Positions 1 to 15,000 of a DNA stretch of 64,000 bases are shown piece after piece (within the stretch, counting starts at the first letter, position 1; the number at the start of each line of letters is the position of its first letter). The notes under the pieces were generated by a model. That model was not told the DNA's origin. It made no database searches and saw only the letters and a program-made list of their open reading frames with translations. The position numbers and the translations under genes are program-made. This DNA comes from Brachionus plicatilis (lineage: Eukaryota; Rotifera; Eurotatoria; Ploima; Brachionidae): positions 344,962 through 408,961 of the forward strand of contig QEOQ01000207.1 of NCBI GenBank assembly GCA_010279815.1, in the 5' to 3' direction.

Positions 1-7
1 TAATTAC

Positions 8-3000
8 CTCTTCCGATCCAATGGCTTTCTGGCTTATCCGATGTTAATCGCATTGAAATAACAAAATTTGTACTATGTCCAGTCGTAGATAATACACCCC
101 TTCTCTCACTTGTTTTGTAAACCGGAGCTGTATAAGTCTGCTTAGGCTGAATATCATCTTTTTTAATAGGCAAAATCAAAATAATCGGCATGGGATCCTG
201 TATCTGTTTTGGATAGGATTCTGCTAGACGTCTTGTCTTACGATCCCATCTTGCACCGTCCAAGAAAAGACCTTTAATATACGCGCCATCTTCTGGTGGT
301 GTCGATGGCTCTTTGTCATCCATTACTTCGTAATCAAAGGATAGCAAATCAATTGGAATAGTGTATTTTCTGGAAAAATTTTGCTGGACACCAGTCAAGA
401 AAGCTTGAGTAAAAAAGAATCCAGATACCCAAAATGTACTTGGTGCACCATCATTATACCAATCCTAAAGTTTAAAACAAAAAAAATTTTTCTATATTAA
501 TAAATAGAAAAATTAAATTACTTGTAAAAATTTAAGTCTAGCTAAAAAGTCATTGACATAACTTCCCAAAGGCTTTAGCGAAGGATAAGATTTTTTTTTC
601 CACGTGTTTGGTATTTTTCCTGTCATCAAACTTAGATAAACTTCTTCCAAATCTGAGTTCATAACTACAAGACCCTTAATGGCTTTTTGAATATCGACCA
701 AAGTTGATCTAACTACTGACAACAGGCGGTTAAATCTGGTCATTTCTTGTACCAACACAGTATTCATGCTTTGTTTATATTCTGTAGGATATCTTCTCAG
801 AGCGGCCTCGGTATCAAAATTTTTCGGTAGCTTGGCCAAAATGTCTCCAGCCACTTGACCGATTATGTCATCATCAGATTTTCCATCTCCTCCTCCAGCA
901 CTTCCCTTGCCCTGAGTCAACAATATATTGTCAAATAGAAGCTTAGTTTCATTTTGATCTTTGGTTATATCTGCATTTTGGTGCATACCAAAAATATTCG
1001 GCTCACTTATTATCGGTAATTGGTTAATATAATTCAAATAGCTGTCATAATCTCCATCTTGAGGAGCATAATAAAGGCCACCCTCATCGAATTTGTAATT
1101 ATCATCTTCGACCACTTCCTTGCAGTAGAATTTTTCCAAAATTGAATTCAAAGTTCTGCGATCTTTGTCATCAGTGACTCTACCACCATAGTTGCACTCA
1201 CCAGTCAAGTATTTCAAAGCTTCGTATTGAACTTCATCGTATTGATTTAAAAAGATTGCTAGTTGCTGCACAGATATACGTAAATCAGTCTCATTGAATT
1301 CATAGGATATGTTCCATCCAATAGGGCCGAATTTTCGTCTTTCCTGAACGATTGCATGGAAAAAGCACAAACTGAAAAGTAGCTTCTTCCATGCATGTTG
1401 GTCTTTGACAGATGAGAAAAAATCAGGATCAGAAATAGGATCGGACAGATAGGATCTTAAAACATTGAATCTGAGGCCTTTGGGTGGTTCATTGGTCATT
1501 TTAACACCATTTTGGAGTACACTGACTGGAAATTTGTCTGAAGGATAACTGGTAAGCCAAAGTCTAAAATCGGGGTGGGTTTGATCAGGATTTAAGTCTT
1601 CGCATACTTTTTCCAAGGTTGTCATCCACGACGCGGCCAAATGGCAATTTTGTAGAACTACCCAAGTACCTTCTTTGACTCCTTGAGATATCATTTTGAG
1701 TGCAATCGGTCCTTGGCCTTGACCAAGTGATAGAGATTGAAGTTTGGAGCCACTGAAGCCCATGTCGTCAGCAAATTTAAGTAAAGCCAACATTGGATCA
1801 CCACCAGGAGAGAGAACAAATACAAGAGGTGTTGTGCATAATGAGTCAGCATATGATTTGGCCAAGTCAAATGGAGGCGGTTCAATATACTTCTGTCCAA
1901 GATTTTCACTCACAAATTTTTGAACCATTGGAATTATTTTATCTGGACGAATGCATCGAATGATGCACAAACGTTGAAAGTCCTTTAATTCATTCCATTC
2001 ACCCGGAAAGCTTTCCTTGTAAGGCTCGACACTGTCATAAACAATTTTCCATTGATCCTTTTGTCCTAAAAATTTTTTTCGTATATCCTTGAACGAGTTA
2101 AGACCGTCCAGTCGGCAAATTTCATCCCATGCTTTTGCCGGTAACCAAGCTGTCGGATTTGTGTATGGATTTTCCAAGCCAACACCGCCTGTCAACAAAA
2201 ATCTCCACTCTTCTTCATCAATTAATTTATCATGTTTTAGTAAGTTGACGCATAGAAGAAATGAAAATAAAAGTTTGTCTTTCTCGAAAAGAGATCTACA
2301 AATGTTACTGTACAGCGAATAGGTAAAGTGTTCTCTTAAATTTTCCAATCTTTTTTTCAAGTCATCATTTTTGTCAGAGTTGTCAATAGACATGATAAAC
2401 AGGTTCACGAACCATGTTAAAGAGTACTGATACATTGGCTCGATGTTCGCCAAATCAGCAATAGAAAAGAACAATATTGTCGAGTGAATGGCAATTGGTC
2501 TGTATCCCATTCGAGCCTCGTCAATTTTTTTCTCAGTCTCTTCGGCAATGGCTTGCTTCTCTGATATTTCATTAGATAAAATCTTGGACGAAGACAAAAT
2601 CTTGATGGCTGTCTCATCTTCTAATATGTTACCTTCGGATGTGGATAGAACTTCAAGAATCTTATCCTCAATTTCTTTTAGTTGTTTTTTATTCTCAGCA
2701 GATTGAAGGATAAGAGCGTTTTTCTCCTCTTCCAACTCGGGCCTTTCTCTTGCCACCACAATGCCCAACAATTGGTCGTCCAGACCCTCAGTGGTTATCA
2801 TGAAGTTAAGCAGAGTGACTTTGACAGATGTCTCGGGCAGATAATGCGGATTTCGTAATTTAGTAGTAATGTAGAATCTAAAATCAGGTGCATATTCTAT
2901 TATCTGGTCACCTAGTTTGATACAGAGACTACCGCCTTGTTTGAAGGTTTGTTTTAGTAGCAATGGTTCTAAAAGTGGATCCAATTCTTCACCAACATTT

Positions 3001-6000
3001 TCCAGCAGACACTAAAAAATAAAATGTTAATTTAACTTCAAAAAAAAATCGTTTATTTTCGATTAAAAAATTTTTAAATTTTTTCTCGAGATTTTTTAAA
3101 TAAAATTTTTTTTTACCGGATTGCCAAAAGTGATACAATTTTCCAGTGTTCTAACATAATCAGAATCAGTGAGTTTAATTAGAGCCAAATTGTTCGGTTT
3201 TTCCATATGTTTAATCCATTTATTGGCTTGACCTTGCGGATCAATCATCAAAGGCCATCGCCTTGCATTATCCAAGATGATGCCATTTTCTACTGAAAAA
3301 GTATCACTTGGTAAACCGGATATATTCCATGATCTTATTTTAACTGCGTCTCCTAGTGTTTGAACCAAAGAAAAATGTTTTGATCTGGGAATATTCTTGG
3401 ACTCGACATAAGTGCACCATTCATTTGTTTGTTCCTTTTTAAAAATAAATAAATATCTAGTAGAATTTTTTTTTTTTGTTGAAAAAATTACTTGACGGAA
3501 TGCCGCAGTAAAAGCTCCCAAATAAGCGACAACAGCCGAAGATAGCAAAATATCTCCGGTTAAATTTTCGTATTGTAAGCCTAGATCCTGTGCAGCTTGG
3601 GTCCATCGAATTTTTTCACCACCTAAACCACCAATTAAAGCTTCAGCTCTCTCCAATTTCTTTTGACACAAATCCACTTGGAATTCAAGCTTTTGTTTCT
3701 TTTGCTTATTAGAGTCCAATTCGTCCGTAAGTTTTTTTAATTTAGCCTGAACTTCTCTCAACTGACTTCTCTTAGTTTCTAATGATTCCATAGCCACAGC
3801 TAACGAGCTTTCAGCCTCTTTGAGTTTTGCCTTTTTGGGCGCCACAACTTTGGCAACTTGGTCGTATTGATCCATAGCGCGAACCCATTTACACAAACCT
3901 TCGGCTGCAGATGAAGCAGTTTTTATTTTTTCTGGTACAAAGTCAGCATTGGGAATATATTTTTCTCTGATAGTTTTCATGTAATTTTGTGGTATATTGT
4001 CCTTGTCAAATGTGAGCAAACTTTCCAAAAATTTCATTTCGCTAACTAATTTTTGTGATGGCTTCCAATAGTCATCGATTTTTTTGCCACTGGGATCATT
4101 CACTCTTTCTGGTTTGATACCTTTGAGTACACAAACAGCTTCCATTACAAGACGAACACCTGACGGTGGAGAATTCATTTTTTTTAATAAAGTGATATCA
4201 TTCTGAGTTATTGTATCCAATGCAGCAAGAGCCGCATTCAATATCGGCATAGCTTGAGCCAGATCAGAGTCACATTCGTCTTTGATCCCTTTGGCTACTT
4301 TTGCTTGCTCATTAGCAACTTCTTCATCAGCTTTTACGACCTTTCAAAACAATAAAATTTTCTCAATATGTCATTCCATTTAATAGAAAATTTTTTTATT
4401 TCTTTTGGAGTTTATTAATTTCTCAAAATTATTTAGAAGAAGAGAATTCCATTATGTATTAGTTTTAAAATTTGTATGTGATAGTCCAGATAAAAAAAAT
4501 TTAAATTGTGAAAAGAGTTGGAACAAAATTTTGTCTTTAATTTATTTCAATACATTGGTCATACACTGGAAAAGGAAAAATTTTCTGAAAGTCTTTTTTT
4601 GTATGAATTAATTCGTCTAGGACATGATAAGAAAACAACGTAAATATTTGAAATAGCTGAGAACAATTTTTTTATTAATTATTCAATCTCGAAGTTTTTT
4701 ATTTTCAAATTTATTGAAAATTTTTCGAAACTTTAAACTGATTTTTTTCGAATATTTTTCCTTTAGAAATAGTCCCTTTTTTACACAAAATGTGTTTATA
4801 CGAGAGAGAGTGATGTCATTTATGTATTTTGATTTTGAGAATTATTGTTAAAAATCTTAAAATGATCTTCGTAAATGACATCTAATTTGTTGATAAAAAT
4901 ATTTTTTAAATTTTTATTTAATTAAATTTTTTTTTAAACTTCTATTTTACTATAAATCAAAAGAAGTCTTCCCTTTTTTAGACGTAATCAAACGATTAAA
5001 AAACATAAATTACGCGAATGACGCATTTTATGAATTAGTTTATAAAATCAATAAAGAATATGAATTTATCAATTTAAATCAGACTTTAAAAGTGAAGTTT
5101 AAAATTCAATCTTAAATAAAAAAATTTGTTTAGAAATCAAAATGGTATTTTCAACATTTCAGTTCAAAATTTCTGGTTTAAAAAAGAATTTTGTAATTTT
5201 TTTTTTAAAATTGAAAATAATTACCTTAAATATCTTTTTGAATGTTATTTTTGGGACATCATTTAAAAAAATCTACATGCATTTTTTTAATTTACACGTT
5301 TTTTAATTTTTAAATGAAGTTCAACTCATTTTTATAAAGCATTTTAAAAATCCAATATTAAAAATACTTAAAATATTTTTTATTTTATTTAAAATATCTA
5401 AAAAAAATTTTTTATAAATATTTTCTCCACTATCACCTTTACCAAAAAAATAACATTTAACCAGGTAAACACCTAAAATTTTGTAAAAAAGAAATTTTGA
5501 TTTAACATCAAATAATGTTATCTTAGCTTTAGCTTAAGAGATATATGAGGAGGACTAAGTCCGACACCGGGTATTCCCTTCATTAATTTAACGTCATTTA
5601 ACTCTGCGCTATTGGCAAACGAAAAATGAAATTTTTGCAGCAAACTCGTAAAAATCAAGAATATCTGAAGTCTGGCAATATTTTCACCAATACAAGCACG
5701 TTTTCCAACACTGAATGGCATCATAGCCGGATTTTTGCATTCAAAATTTCCATTCTTATCTAAAAACCTTTCTGGTCTAAATTCATTTGGCTCCGACCAA
5801 TAGTCCGGATCACGCATGCATGACCAAATATTAGCCATAATGAAGGTATTTTCAGGAATTTTACAGCCTTGAAATACGACATCTTTGGTAGTTGACCTAG
5901 GCACCAAAATTGGGCCAGCAGATATGATTCTCATTGTCTCATTGAGAAAAGCTTGGACAAAATTCAATTTAGAGCGGTCAGACTCAGTAGGCAGCTTCTC

Positions 6001-9000
6001 TTTGCCAAGCACTTGATCTATTTCACTCACTAGTTTGTCCTGATATTCAAGGTATTTTGCAGCATAAATTATAGCCCAATTAATCGACGTGGAAATGGTT
6101 TCTGTGCCTGCAATAAACAAGTCTTGAACTATGGAACTCAAATGATCAAAACTGAAAGATGTGAAGCGAGACTTTCTGCGTATTTTGCTCATGTTATTTA
6201 CCAATTCAATGCTAAGAGAACTGCGTCTCTTTTCAGTAAGCCTTCTTGACAAACAATTATATGAGGCGCTTCTGTCCGTGGCATAAAGTGACTCAGCTAT
6301 GGTCTTATCATACAAACAAACACTGTTCAGCAGCTCTTTCAGATAACACTCAATTATATTTGATTCATATTTTTCTGATGGTAAGTCAAATTGATCCATA
6401 TCATCATGATATTCTTCCAATTTTTCTGATATTAAATTATTCAGAAATTCGGAACATCTCAACACATTGCGGAGAATAAAACTCTTGAAGATTCTAGTAA
6501 TGGGTAAAAAATTGAATGCAGCTGCCACTGCTGTATTCTCAAAGTTTTCCGTAATCAGATCCATTAGATGCGAGAACAACCTTTTGTCATGCATTCGAGT
6601 GCCAAAGGTCATAGTTAGTACATTCTGCGAGGCTATTCGACTTATATTGTTCCGCATCTGACTGTTGGTATACTCAAAGTTGCTGTCAATTCTTTCCCTG
6701 TATTCATCTAGAGTTTCGCGAATGGTCTGAAGACAATTAATTTCCAAACTAGACCTGCGCCTTCCAAATTTGTTCAGAGAAGATTGCAAAAATTTTTTGT
6801 GCTCATTGAAATCCGAATTGAAAGGAGAAGAGATAAGACCTTTTCCTTTGAGAGTAGTATGGATCATGTAGAGCTTGGGTCTGCCGGCAAACTCTTCAGC
6901 ATTTTCAATGAAAGCTTCACGAACTGTGTCCGTTCCATTCAAGACCACAACCAGTTCAGAGCCAAGGTAAACTTTAAAGATAGGACCATACTTTTGGCTC
7001 CATTCGAACATTTTTTCATGAGGCCTATCTCCTAGCTGTAGAATATTTCCCAAAAGCGGTAGACCTCGCGGACCATTAGGCACACTTAAGTCTGAGCTTT
7101 CTCGGGGTTTTTTAAACAAATAGTAAAATGTAATTAAGACAAGAGCTGTTATAAAAAGAAACATTTGAATTAGAGGAAATGTATTCGGTGTCGGACTTTT
7201 TATACATGTTGTAATGTAAAACAGAAACAGAACTTACTTTTTCTACTTTGGATACCTCGATGGTTTCCTTTTCGACAACTAGTGTGTTTGCGTCTACTTC
7301 TTGACTTGCAACAATCAATTGAGGCTGTAACTCTTTAAGTTCGACTTGCATGTCAGCTACTTGGTTTGATGCTGATTCCAATTTTTCAAGACCAACTTCA
7401 TATCGACTTTTTGCTTTTATTGTCGCTCTTAATTAATTAAAAAAGTAAATAAAACAGAAAATAAATGGAAATTATTTTTCTCAAATTTACTGTCTCTGCT
7501 TGTCTAAAAGATTCTTGAATGTGCTGATGAGTTCAAGATAAGATGTTGGTGTGACATAATTGTGACGGTCTAAATGAGCGAGAAATTTTTGTGACAATGT
7601 TTGAGTTGATGTGTGAAAGTATTTGCACGATTCGATGCAGCCCTTAAGATCTTCGGGCGATAAATCGATTTCTTCAAAGGAACGAGATGCCACTGCTTCT
7701 AAGGCGTCTTCGGGCCATGGCTAAAAATTAATATAAATTATTTTGATTGTTATTTAAATTATCTATTAAGAAAAAACAACAATTTTCCTGTTAATAGCTT
7801 TATATTTAAAAATTCAAATTAGTCTTTTAGTCAATCATGTCTCTCTCAAAAGTTTTGTTTAAAAAAATTGGAATTCTTGGTCACAACAATAAATTGAAGC
7901 CAGAAGCAATCGAAATAGATATTTTTAATTTTAACATGAAAAATGCATAGCTCTATTTAAAATAATTATTATGTCAACTAATTAATTAATTATAAGAAGA
8001 CCCAAAATCAATTAATTATATTTAATAAATATTAAAAAACTATACAATTTTTATATGAAATCTTAAGTAAATCCTATTGTTTTCAATAAAATAAAAAATT
8101 TACTAGCTTTTAATGTCATAAGAACAAATTCTGTATTTAATAAATCTAATTTTTTATTTAACTTTTCTAACAGGACTCTTAAAAATCTTTAATGTTCAAT
8201 GAAAAATTAATCATAATTCCATTTAATCGCTATTAATCTCAATGTGTGGATTAAACTAAATTTAAAAATGGCTTAGTTTTTTGGTAGCAGCTAATTATAT
8301 TTTATAGTATCTAATTTTTAGTAGATAAAAATATTGTAGATAATTATTTTTCTCAGTAGCAAAATAAATTGATTAACAGATAAATGTTTTATTCAGTATA
8401 TAAATGTTGTCAATTAATAGATAACATTTAATTTAATAACAGGAAAATGTTCTGTACCTGTTCCTCTAAGTATAACTGATCAAGCAGCTTGGCAAGTAGA
8501 TTTCTGGTAATTTTATGTAAATTTACGTAAAAATTAATAAAAATGAAAAGATCAAAAAAAAGCTCAATTATTTGAATTTTTTATTATTTTCTAATAAATT
8601 TTGAATAAAGTAGTTCCTAATTATTTATTTATATTTTACGAAACGTTGCTTTTTTTTCTAATATTTACTAATTTTTACGTAAATTTACGTTTTAAAAAAT
8701 TAACTTTTGATAAAATATAAACATATTAATAGGAACTGCTTTTTTCAAAATTTATTAGAAAATAATAAAAAATTCAAAAAATTTAGCTCTTTTTTTGCTC
8801 TTTTCATTTTTTACTAATTTTTACGTATAATTATCAAAAATCCACTTTTCAAATCGGCACTGTATCTTTGATTTTGGTTATTTTTTTTTAAATGTGATTT
8901 AATTAGCTGCTACCAAAAACAAATATATGCTTATAAAAATAAATATCTTTTTTCTGAAATAATTTATCTTTTTTCATAGTTAAAATTAGGTACGAAAGAA

Positions 9001-12000
9001 TATAATTAGCTGCTACCAAAAAATATTTTCATTTAAAAATTTCAATTATTAAAATAAACTAAATATGTTTTTAAAGTAATTTCAGAAGCTTTTAGAATTA
9101 AAATCTGATAAATAGATTTTTTCGATCAATCCTAAGTAATCATTATTCAAGCAAAAATGAAGTATTAAATTGAAAATTCTTTGATTAAAAAAATACAAAG
9201 TAAATTATACATTGATTTATAAATAACATGATTTTCACAGTTATTTGAAGTTCAATAAAAATCAATAAAAGTTTTTTTTAAAATAAAACTAAAATTAACA
9301 TCTTTAATTTGTTAAAAGGCCACCATATTAATATTATTTTTGTCTTTATTTCAAAAATATTTGAAACTGAAAATTAATCCATTAATTTTTTTTTTGAAAA
9401 ATTAAATGTAACTAAGTTTATAATGTTACGTTTATCACAGAATTCAAAAATGTTAATTTTAGTTTTATTTTTAAAATAATGATTAGTCTGTTTATTTATG
9501 TACTGAACTTAATAGAGTTCGCCAAAGTTTAAGCAAAATAATAAAATAAGACAAAACTCATACAAAAAAATATTTGATAGAAAATTAATAATGTAATTTT
9601 TTATCATAGAAATTGTGAAACAACTTAATAGAATTTTTTTTAAATAACATAAAATTTGATTAAAGTTTTTTTAATCAAATAAAAAGTTTTTTTTTTGAAC
9701 AAATTTTAAATCTATTAGAAAAAATAGCTAACAATAAGTATATTTTTCGTAAATTTTGAATATTATGTCAATTTATAATTTTTGATAAAATTACGAGAGA
9801 TTATTATTCTGAATAAAAATATCTATGAAAATAATTCTATGAAAAAATGAATGTAATTATTGAACGTTCACCAATTTTTATTACCTGGAACCAATCAATA
9901 GTACAACAATTGACCAGAGACGGAAATTTTCTAAGCCTAGTCCTGAACGCATCTCCAATAGGACTCATGGCTAATACAATATGCAATTGATCCCTACACC
10001 TCTGCACAAACATATTGAAAAGAGCAACTGGCGACCCATCGGTTTGCTTGGATTTGTCTCTTTGCCGATCCAATTGTCTCATTTTGTCACATATTTCTTG
10101 TTTTTCATCAGCAGGGAACAAATTAGGAACTTCGCCAGCATTCAATAAATTGTTAACATCCTCCAAAAATGACTCATCTTTGATCTGATTGTCCGAAAAC
10201 AAAAACACACCATGCTGATCAGTCTCGGTCGATTTTCTCAGAATTCTTTTCAAGTCGTCATGCCATTCATTAATTGTGTAACTTTTGCTTATTTCCACTT
10301 GGAACAGCTCGTATTCGGCCATGTGTGCCGCTAGTTTGGTCAGCGATTGGCGACCTGAGCCTCCAACGCCAACTAACAAAGCGTGACTTCTCGGCTGTTT
10401 GAGCACACGAGATATCCTGCTCACATGTTCAATGGCAAATCTAAACATGACCAGATGCATGGGCCTCTTATTTATTTGATTGTACTCATCTAGATGACCC
10501 TCTACAATTGTTCTTAAACTTCCCAAATTGTCCACTTCCAAATAGCGTCTAGCTTCGTTTTTGGGATCGCCAAAATCACAAAACATCAAACTTCTCAAAT
10601 TGTCCTCGGTTACTTTGCCAGTAGCCTCGGCATCCAAATGAGCCAAAATGGAATGAAAATTTTCTCCCAGATAATCATTGACACATTTGGCTGTGTGCTC
10701 GTACAACCATTTTCTGTCCGCGTCATCAACTAAACGATCATAGTAGACTCGAAATATTTCGTGTATCCACAGCCTTTGCATGGCGTTCACGTCCGAACAG
10801 CTCTCTGGTTCGCTCAGTGTCAAGCCTTGCACAACTCTGGAAAAGTCTCTTAAATTGAAAATGTAGTGCGATTTGGCGGGAGTTGGCAGCAAATTTTTCA
10901 TGGCCTCTTTATAAACTGACAACGATGCTTCGATAATTTTTGGTGCCAGTGTTTTAAACGGATCAGAAAAATTCTTGACCATAATGTGCCAATCGAGTAT
11001 ATTGGAAAAAATGATCTTCATTGTCTGATCATCGAATTCGTTGATGGCAACAATGTTAAAGTGACGCAAAAAACGCGGCGAAACATTGTTCCGGCCTCCA
11101 CCAGGTGGACCCATGGCACACATCAACTGAATGTCAATTAGATTTATTTTGGTCTGGTCTTTTCGGTCGTACCAATTCCAGTGGTCGTACCATTGCCTCA
11201 AAAGCTCAATAGGGCCTTGGGCGCCATACGTCTCTACCTGGGGCATGTTCACATCGTCCACAAACACAACACACTTTTGACCAAACGGAGGACCGAACAC
11301 TCCTTTGCGTCTCTTGTCCAACTTTGACATTATTATGTCCTGGGTCTGATTGTGGGACGTCTGAGCCGAAAAATTAATCAAAACCGGCTTGTAGACGTCT
11401 TTGTTTGTTTTTTTAAGCAAATACTCGGTGACATATGCCGATTTTCCGGTTCCAGTTGGACCTACGAACAACACTGGCTTTTGATGAGTGATTAAAATGT
11501 CCATTAGATAAGTGTAGCGAATGGTGTCAACAGTTTCGACAATAATTTCATTGAAAAGAGCGTCCTTGGATATTGGCGCAACTGCTGCCAGCGCCAAACT
11601 CCACGGCTCCCAGTATTTAGTGCCCACCTCATCTCCAGTCGGTGGCGCCACTTCCTCTCCTTCTTCCTCTTTTTCAGTTATAAATTTATAGTTGAATATG
11701 AGGCCTTTTTCCGGCAGCTCAATGTCGTACTTTTTGCTCGGCGGTTCCACAGTGTCCAAAATGCCAAGCTTAGCTTTTTCTTCCTCGTCTATTCCTTCCA
11801 CAAGAAGCTTACGAATAAAGCTGTCTATTTTTTGCCTACTGTCCGAATTTAGAGGTGCACCTATTGACCAAACTAGCGAAAATATGAACATGCCCTCGAT
11901 CCACACAACCACTTCTTTTGGATCGTAGTAGGCAAATTTTTTGGCATCCTGAAACTTGTCGAACAAACACTCGAGTAAATTCATGCAAGACTTGACCAAG

Positions 12001-15000
12001 TTGGTGTTGGATGTGGCGACTAGTTCTTTTAGGCCGCCTTTTCTGACCAGCTGAAGACAAGGATCGATGAAGCGTTCGAACATGTCGGTCAATATTTTTT
12101 TGAGCTTGTCATCGAGCGTAGCTGGCAGAGTGTTGAGCCACGATTTGAATACGGGTCGCCAGCCCAAGCTCAACGGCTCCATGTAGATCATGCCGCACCG
12201 GGACACGGTCGCAGGCGACGCTTGCTCCAGGTCCATAGGCTCGAAAATTAAATTGGTAGTGGGCGACAGCTGAATAATCTCGCCGCTCATCAGACACAGC
12301 TTTTTGTTGTCGTCGAGCACAGTGTTCATGTTCTCGATCCAGACAGCGTCCACTGGGCCGTCAAAGAGCAACCACTTGCGGTCCGGCGTGGTGTCTTGGG
12401 CAAATTTGCGGTAGCTTACGGCCAATATTCCGTCGGACCACTCGTGTGACACGGGATCAAATTGACCATACAACTGTCCCATTGTGATACTCTTTGGATT
12501 CATGACTGTTATTTGCACCTTGTTTTCGTCCATCAATTTTTTTTCATGAACTAGGGCCAAAGCTCCGGCCAAAGTTCGATAGGCACAGGTCTTGCCGCCG
12601 AACGGAGAGCCCACAATCATGAAGCCGTGACGCACAATCATCATCTCGTAGATTTGTTGGATTTTTTCCACAAAAAAGTCTGTCTTTTGTAGATTGGTTT
12701 TTAGGCACACTTCGGCAATGGCCTCGTTAAGGACCTCGTAGTCGGGCTTGGGCAAAACAACGCCCGGGAACAGGTCGCTGGTAATGCCGTGAAACAGTGG
12801 CAGATCATGGGACAAAAATTTTGGCAAGTTAACATCTATGATCGAGCGGAGCATGATTATGTCCTCGTTTTCGTTTGGATACTTGAGCTTGAGATTGCCG
12901 GCAGCGGTCAGCACAGACTTGACGGCGCGCATCCCGTAGTCATAGTGATGTTGACTTGACAACTGTTCCGAGCACAGTCGGTACGTGGCCACAATTTTGA
13001 CGCTAAGCGGCCTGGCATTGATAAAGCCAAAAGAGTAGAGAGAAATCTCGGCAATCATGGCATAGTCGGGCACCATCATGGCCACCGGTCTGAACAGGGC
13101 CTTTAAATTGTCCGGCAATTCGGACCTGCCCGCATAGCCCGGATTCATGGTAATGAAGACTGCGCATGTCGGATCCAAGTGTATCTCTGTGCCTTCGAAC
13201 ACAATTTGGTCCGAGCCACTGTTGATGCCGCGTTGAATGGTCAATATTTGTTGTGCCACCACCGAAAGCACTTCCAGATCGATTCGGTTGAATTCGTCAA
13301 AGCAAGACCAGGCGCCGCACGAAGCAAGACCTTTGAAAAATTTTCCCAAAGCAATAAAATCCAAGCCATCCGAGCAATTGAAGACCACGCATTGTTTGGC
13401 CACCGCTTTGGCCAAGTCTTTGGTGGTCTCGGTCTTGCCGGTGCCAGCAGGACCTTCGGGCGCGCCTCCCAAATGCAAATGAAGAGCGCTGAACAAAGTT
13501 CGATAGCACCTGTCTGTCAGTGGTGTGATGACCAGGCGGCCCGAATTGCCCAGATACTCGTAGCCGTATTTCAAAGAGGCGTTTATCATTCTGGTTACCA
13601 TGTTGTCCTCTTCCCAGTAGTACCTGAGCTGACTGAGCCATTCAAAGTCGTCTTCAGTTGACACTTTGTTTTGGACAAGACTTTCTAGGACGTCCCGCGC
13701 GTGCACGTCCAACACGACCAGAGCTCCGAGAGTGGTTCGGTTTTGTTTGGACAAGTTGCCTCGGACCAGAGTGACTATCTCGTTTATTTGGCTGTTGTTG
13801 AGCTCGAGATAGTCGGCCAGAGATTTGTGTCCCTCGCGTATCGACTTGTGGATGCTGATGGTCCAAAAATAGGCAGTGACACAGAGCACAGCTTGGCCCA
13901 TCCATTCTCGTACCCAAGTGGCTCTTGGCGTACTCTCGTAGACTAGCAGCGATTCGGCTATTGTCTTGCGCACTGACGCGATCATGTCCGATTCTAGTTC
14001 GAGCAGCCATTTTTCTACTTGACCACGCGCTTTGGATGTCGAGATGACATCTTTTAGAAGGACCACTTCGCCCTCGCTGCTTTTCATGTGAGTGATGTCC
14101 ATTGATTCGGTGAATTCGACAGCAGCAATGCCCTCAAAACATTTTCTCAGATGTGGCTGCACTCGAGTGGGATCTTTGGTCTCGGACAAAATTTCCAACA
14201 GTTCGTCATTGGACAAGAAAAAAAATCTGGCAAAAAACAGCCTCTTTTTTTCCAAATAGGCGTTCAGGCCCTTCAACACTTGTTCCAACAGTTCATTTGA
14301 CTTTTTAAATCTGTCCAGCATTTTTTCTATTTTTACCACACTCATACAATGCTTGTCCACCAGCACTTGTTTAATTATTTCTTTCCAAGTTTTGTCCACG
14401 GTCGCAAAGCGTCTACCTTCTTCGGGCATTTGAGCCATAATGTCCGGCGAGGAAAATATAGGCTCCAAGTACAGCCAGCTGATTTGAACTTTGAGCCATT
14501 CGTCAAGTATTTCTTGCAGCAGCACCAAAGTTCTTTCCCACTCGAGGATCTCTGCCTCGAATGGTTTGATATAGGGTGAGCCGCGCATAGTTTGAGTCTT
14601 GACTATGTGGTCGTCAAGCAGCAGCTGAATATCGTCCACAGATGACAAAATGCTGGTGCCAGTTTCCCTATATGGCACCAAGGAAAATTCAATGTCCTTC
14701 CATTCTTTGGTCATTTTTTCCATCGCTTTTTCCAGCGAGTACTCTTTGCTGGCCGCCTCGCTTATATTCTCAAACTTTGACACATGTTCATTCAAATTCA
14801 TTTCGATCACTTTCATCAAATTGGTGTCTTCATTTGGCTTAAATTGAAATCCAATTATTTCCGATATTTGGTCCCAGTGGCGATCGCGCATGCCCGGATT
14901 GAACAAGGTGCTCACAAGCGGAAGATTTTCTTTGAATTCGTCAACTTTGGCACGCAGCTTTGCGGCCATTTTTCTCGACACAGGCACATTTTGAAACTGT

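Noticed and set aside
4405..4611. Plus-strand 68-residue open frame in the dynein intron
   Set aside because: Low-complexity composition, no recognisable domain, no promoter; typical random frame in AT-rich DNA.
13179..13661. Plus-strand open frame of 160 residues opposite the dynein AAA1 region
   Set aside because: It is the complement of a strongly conserved dynein exon. The exon has higher GC content, so antisense frames stay open by chance; the product has no family resemblance.
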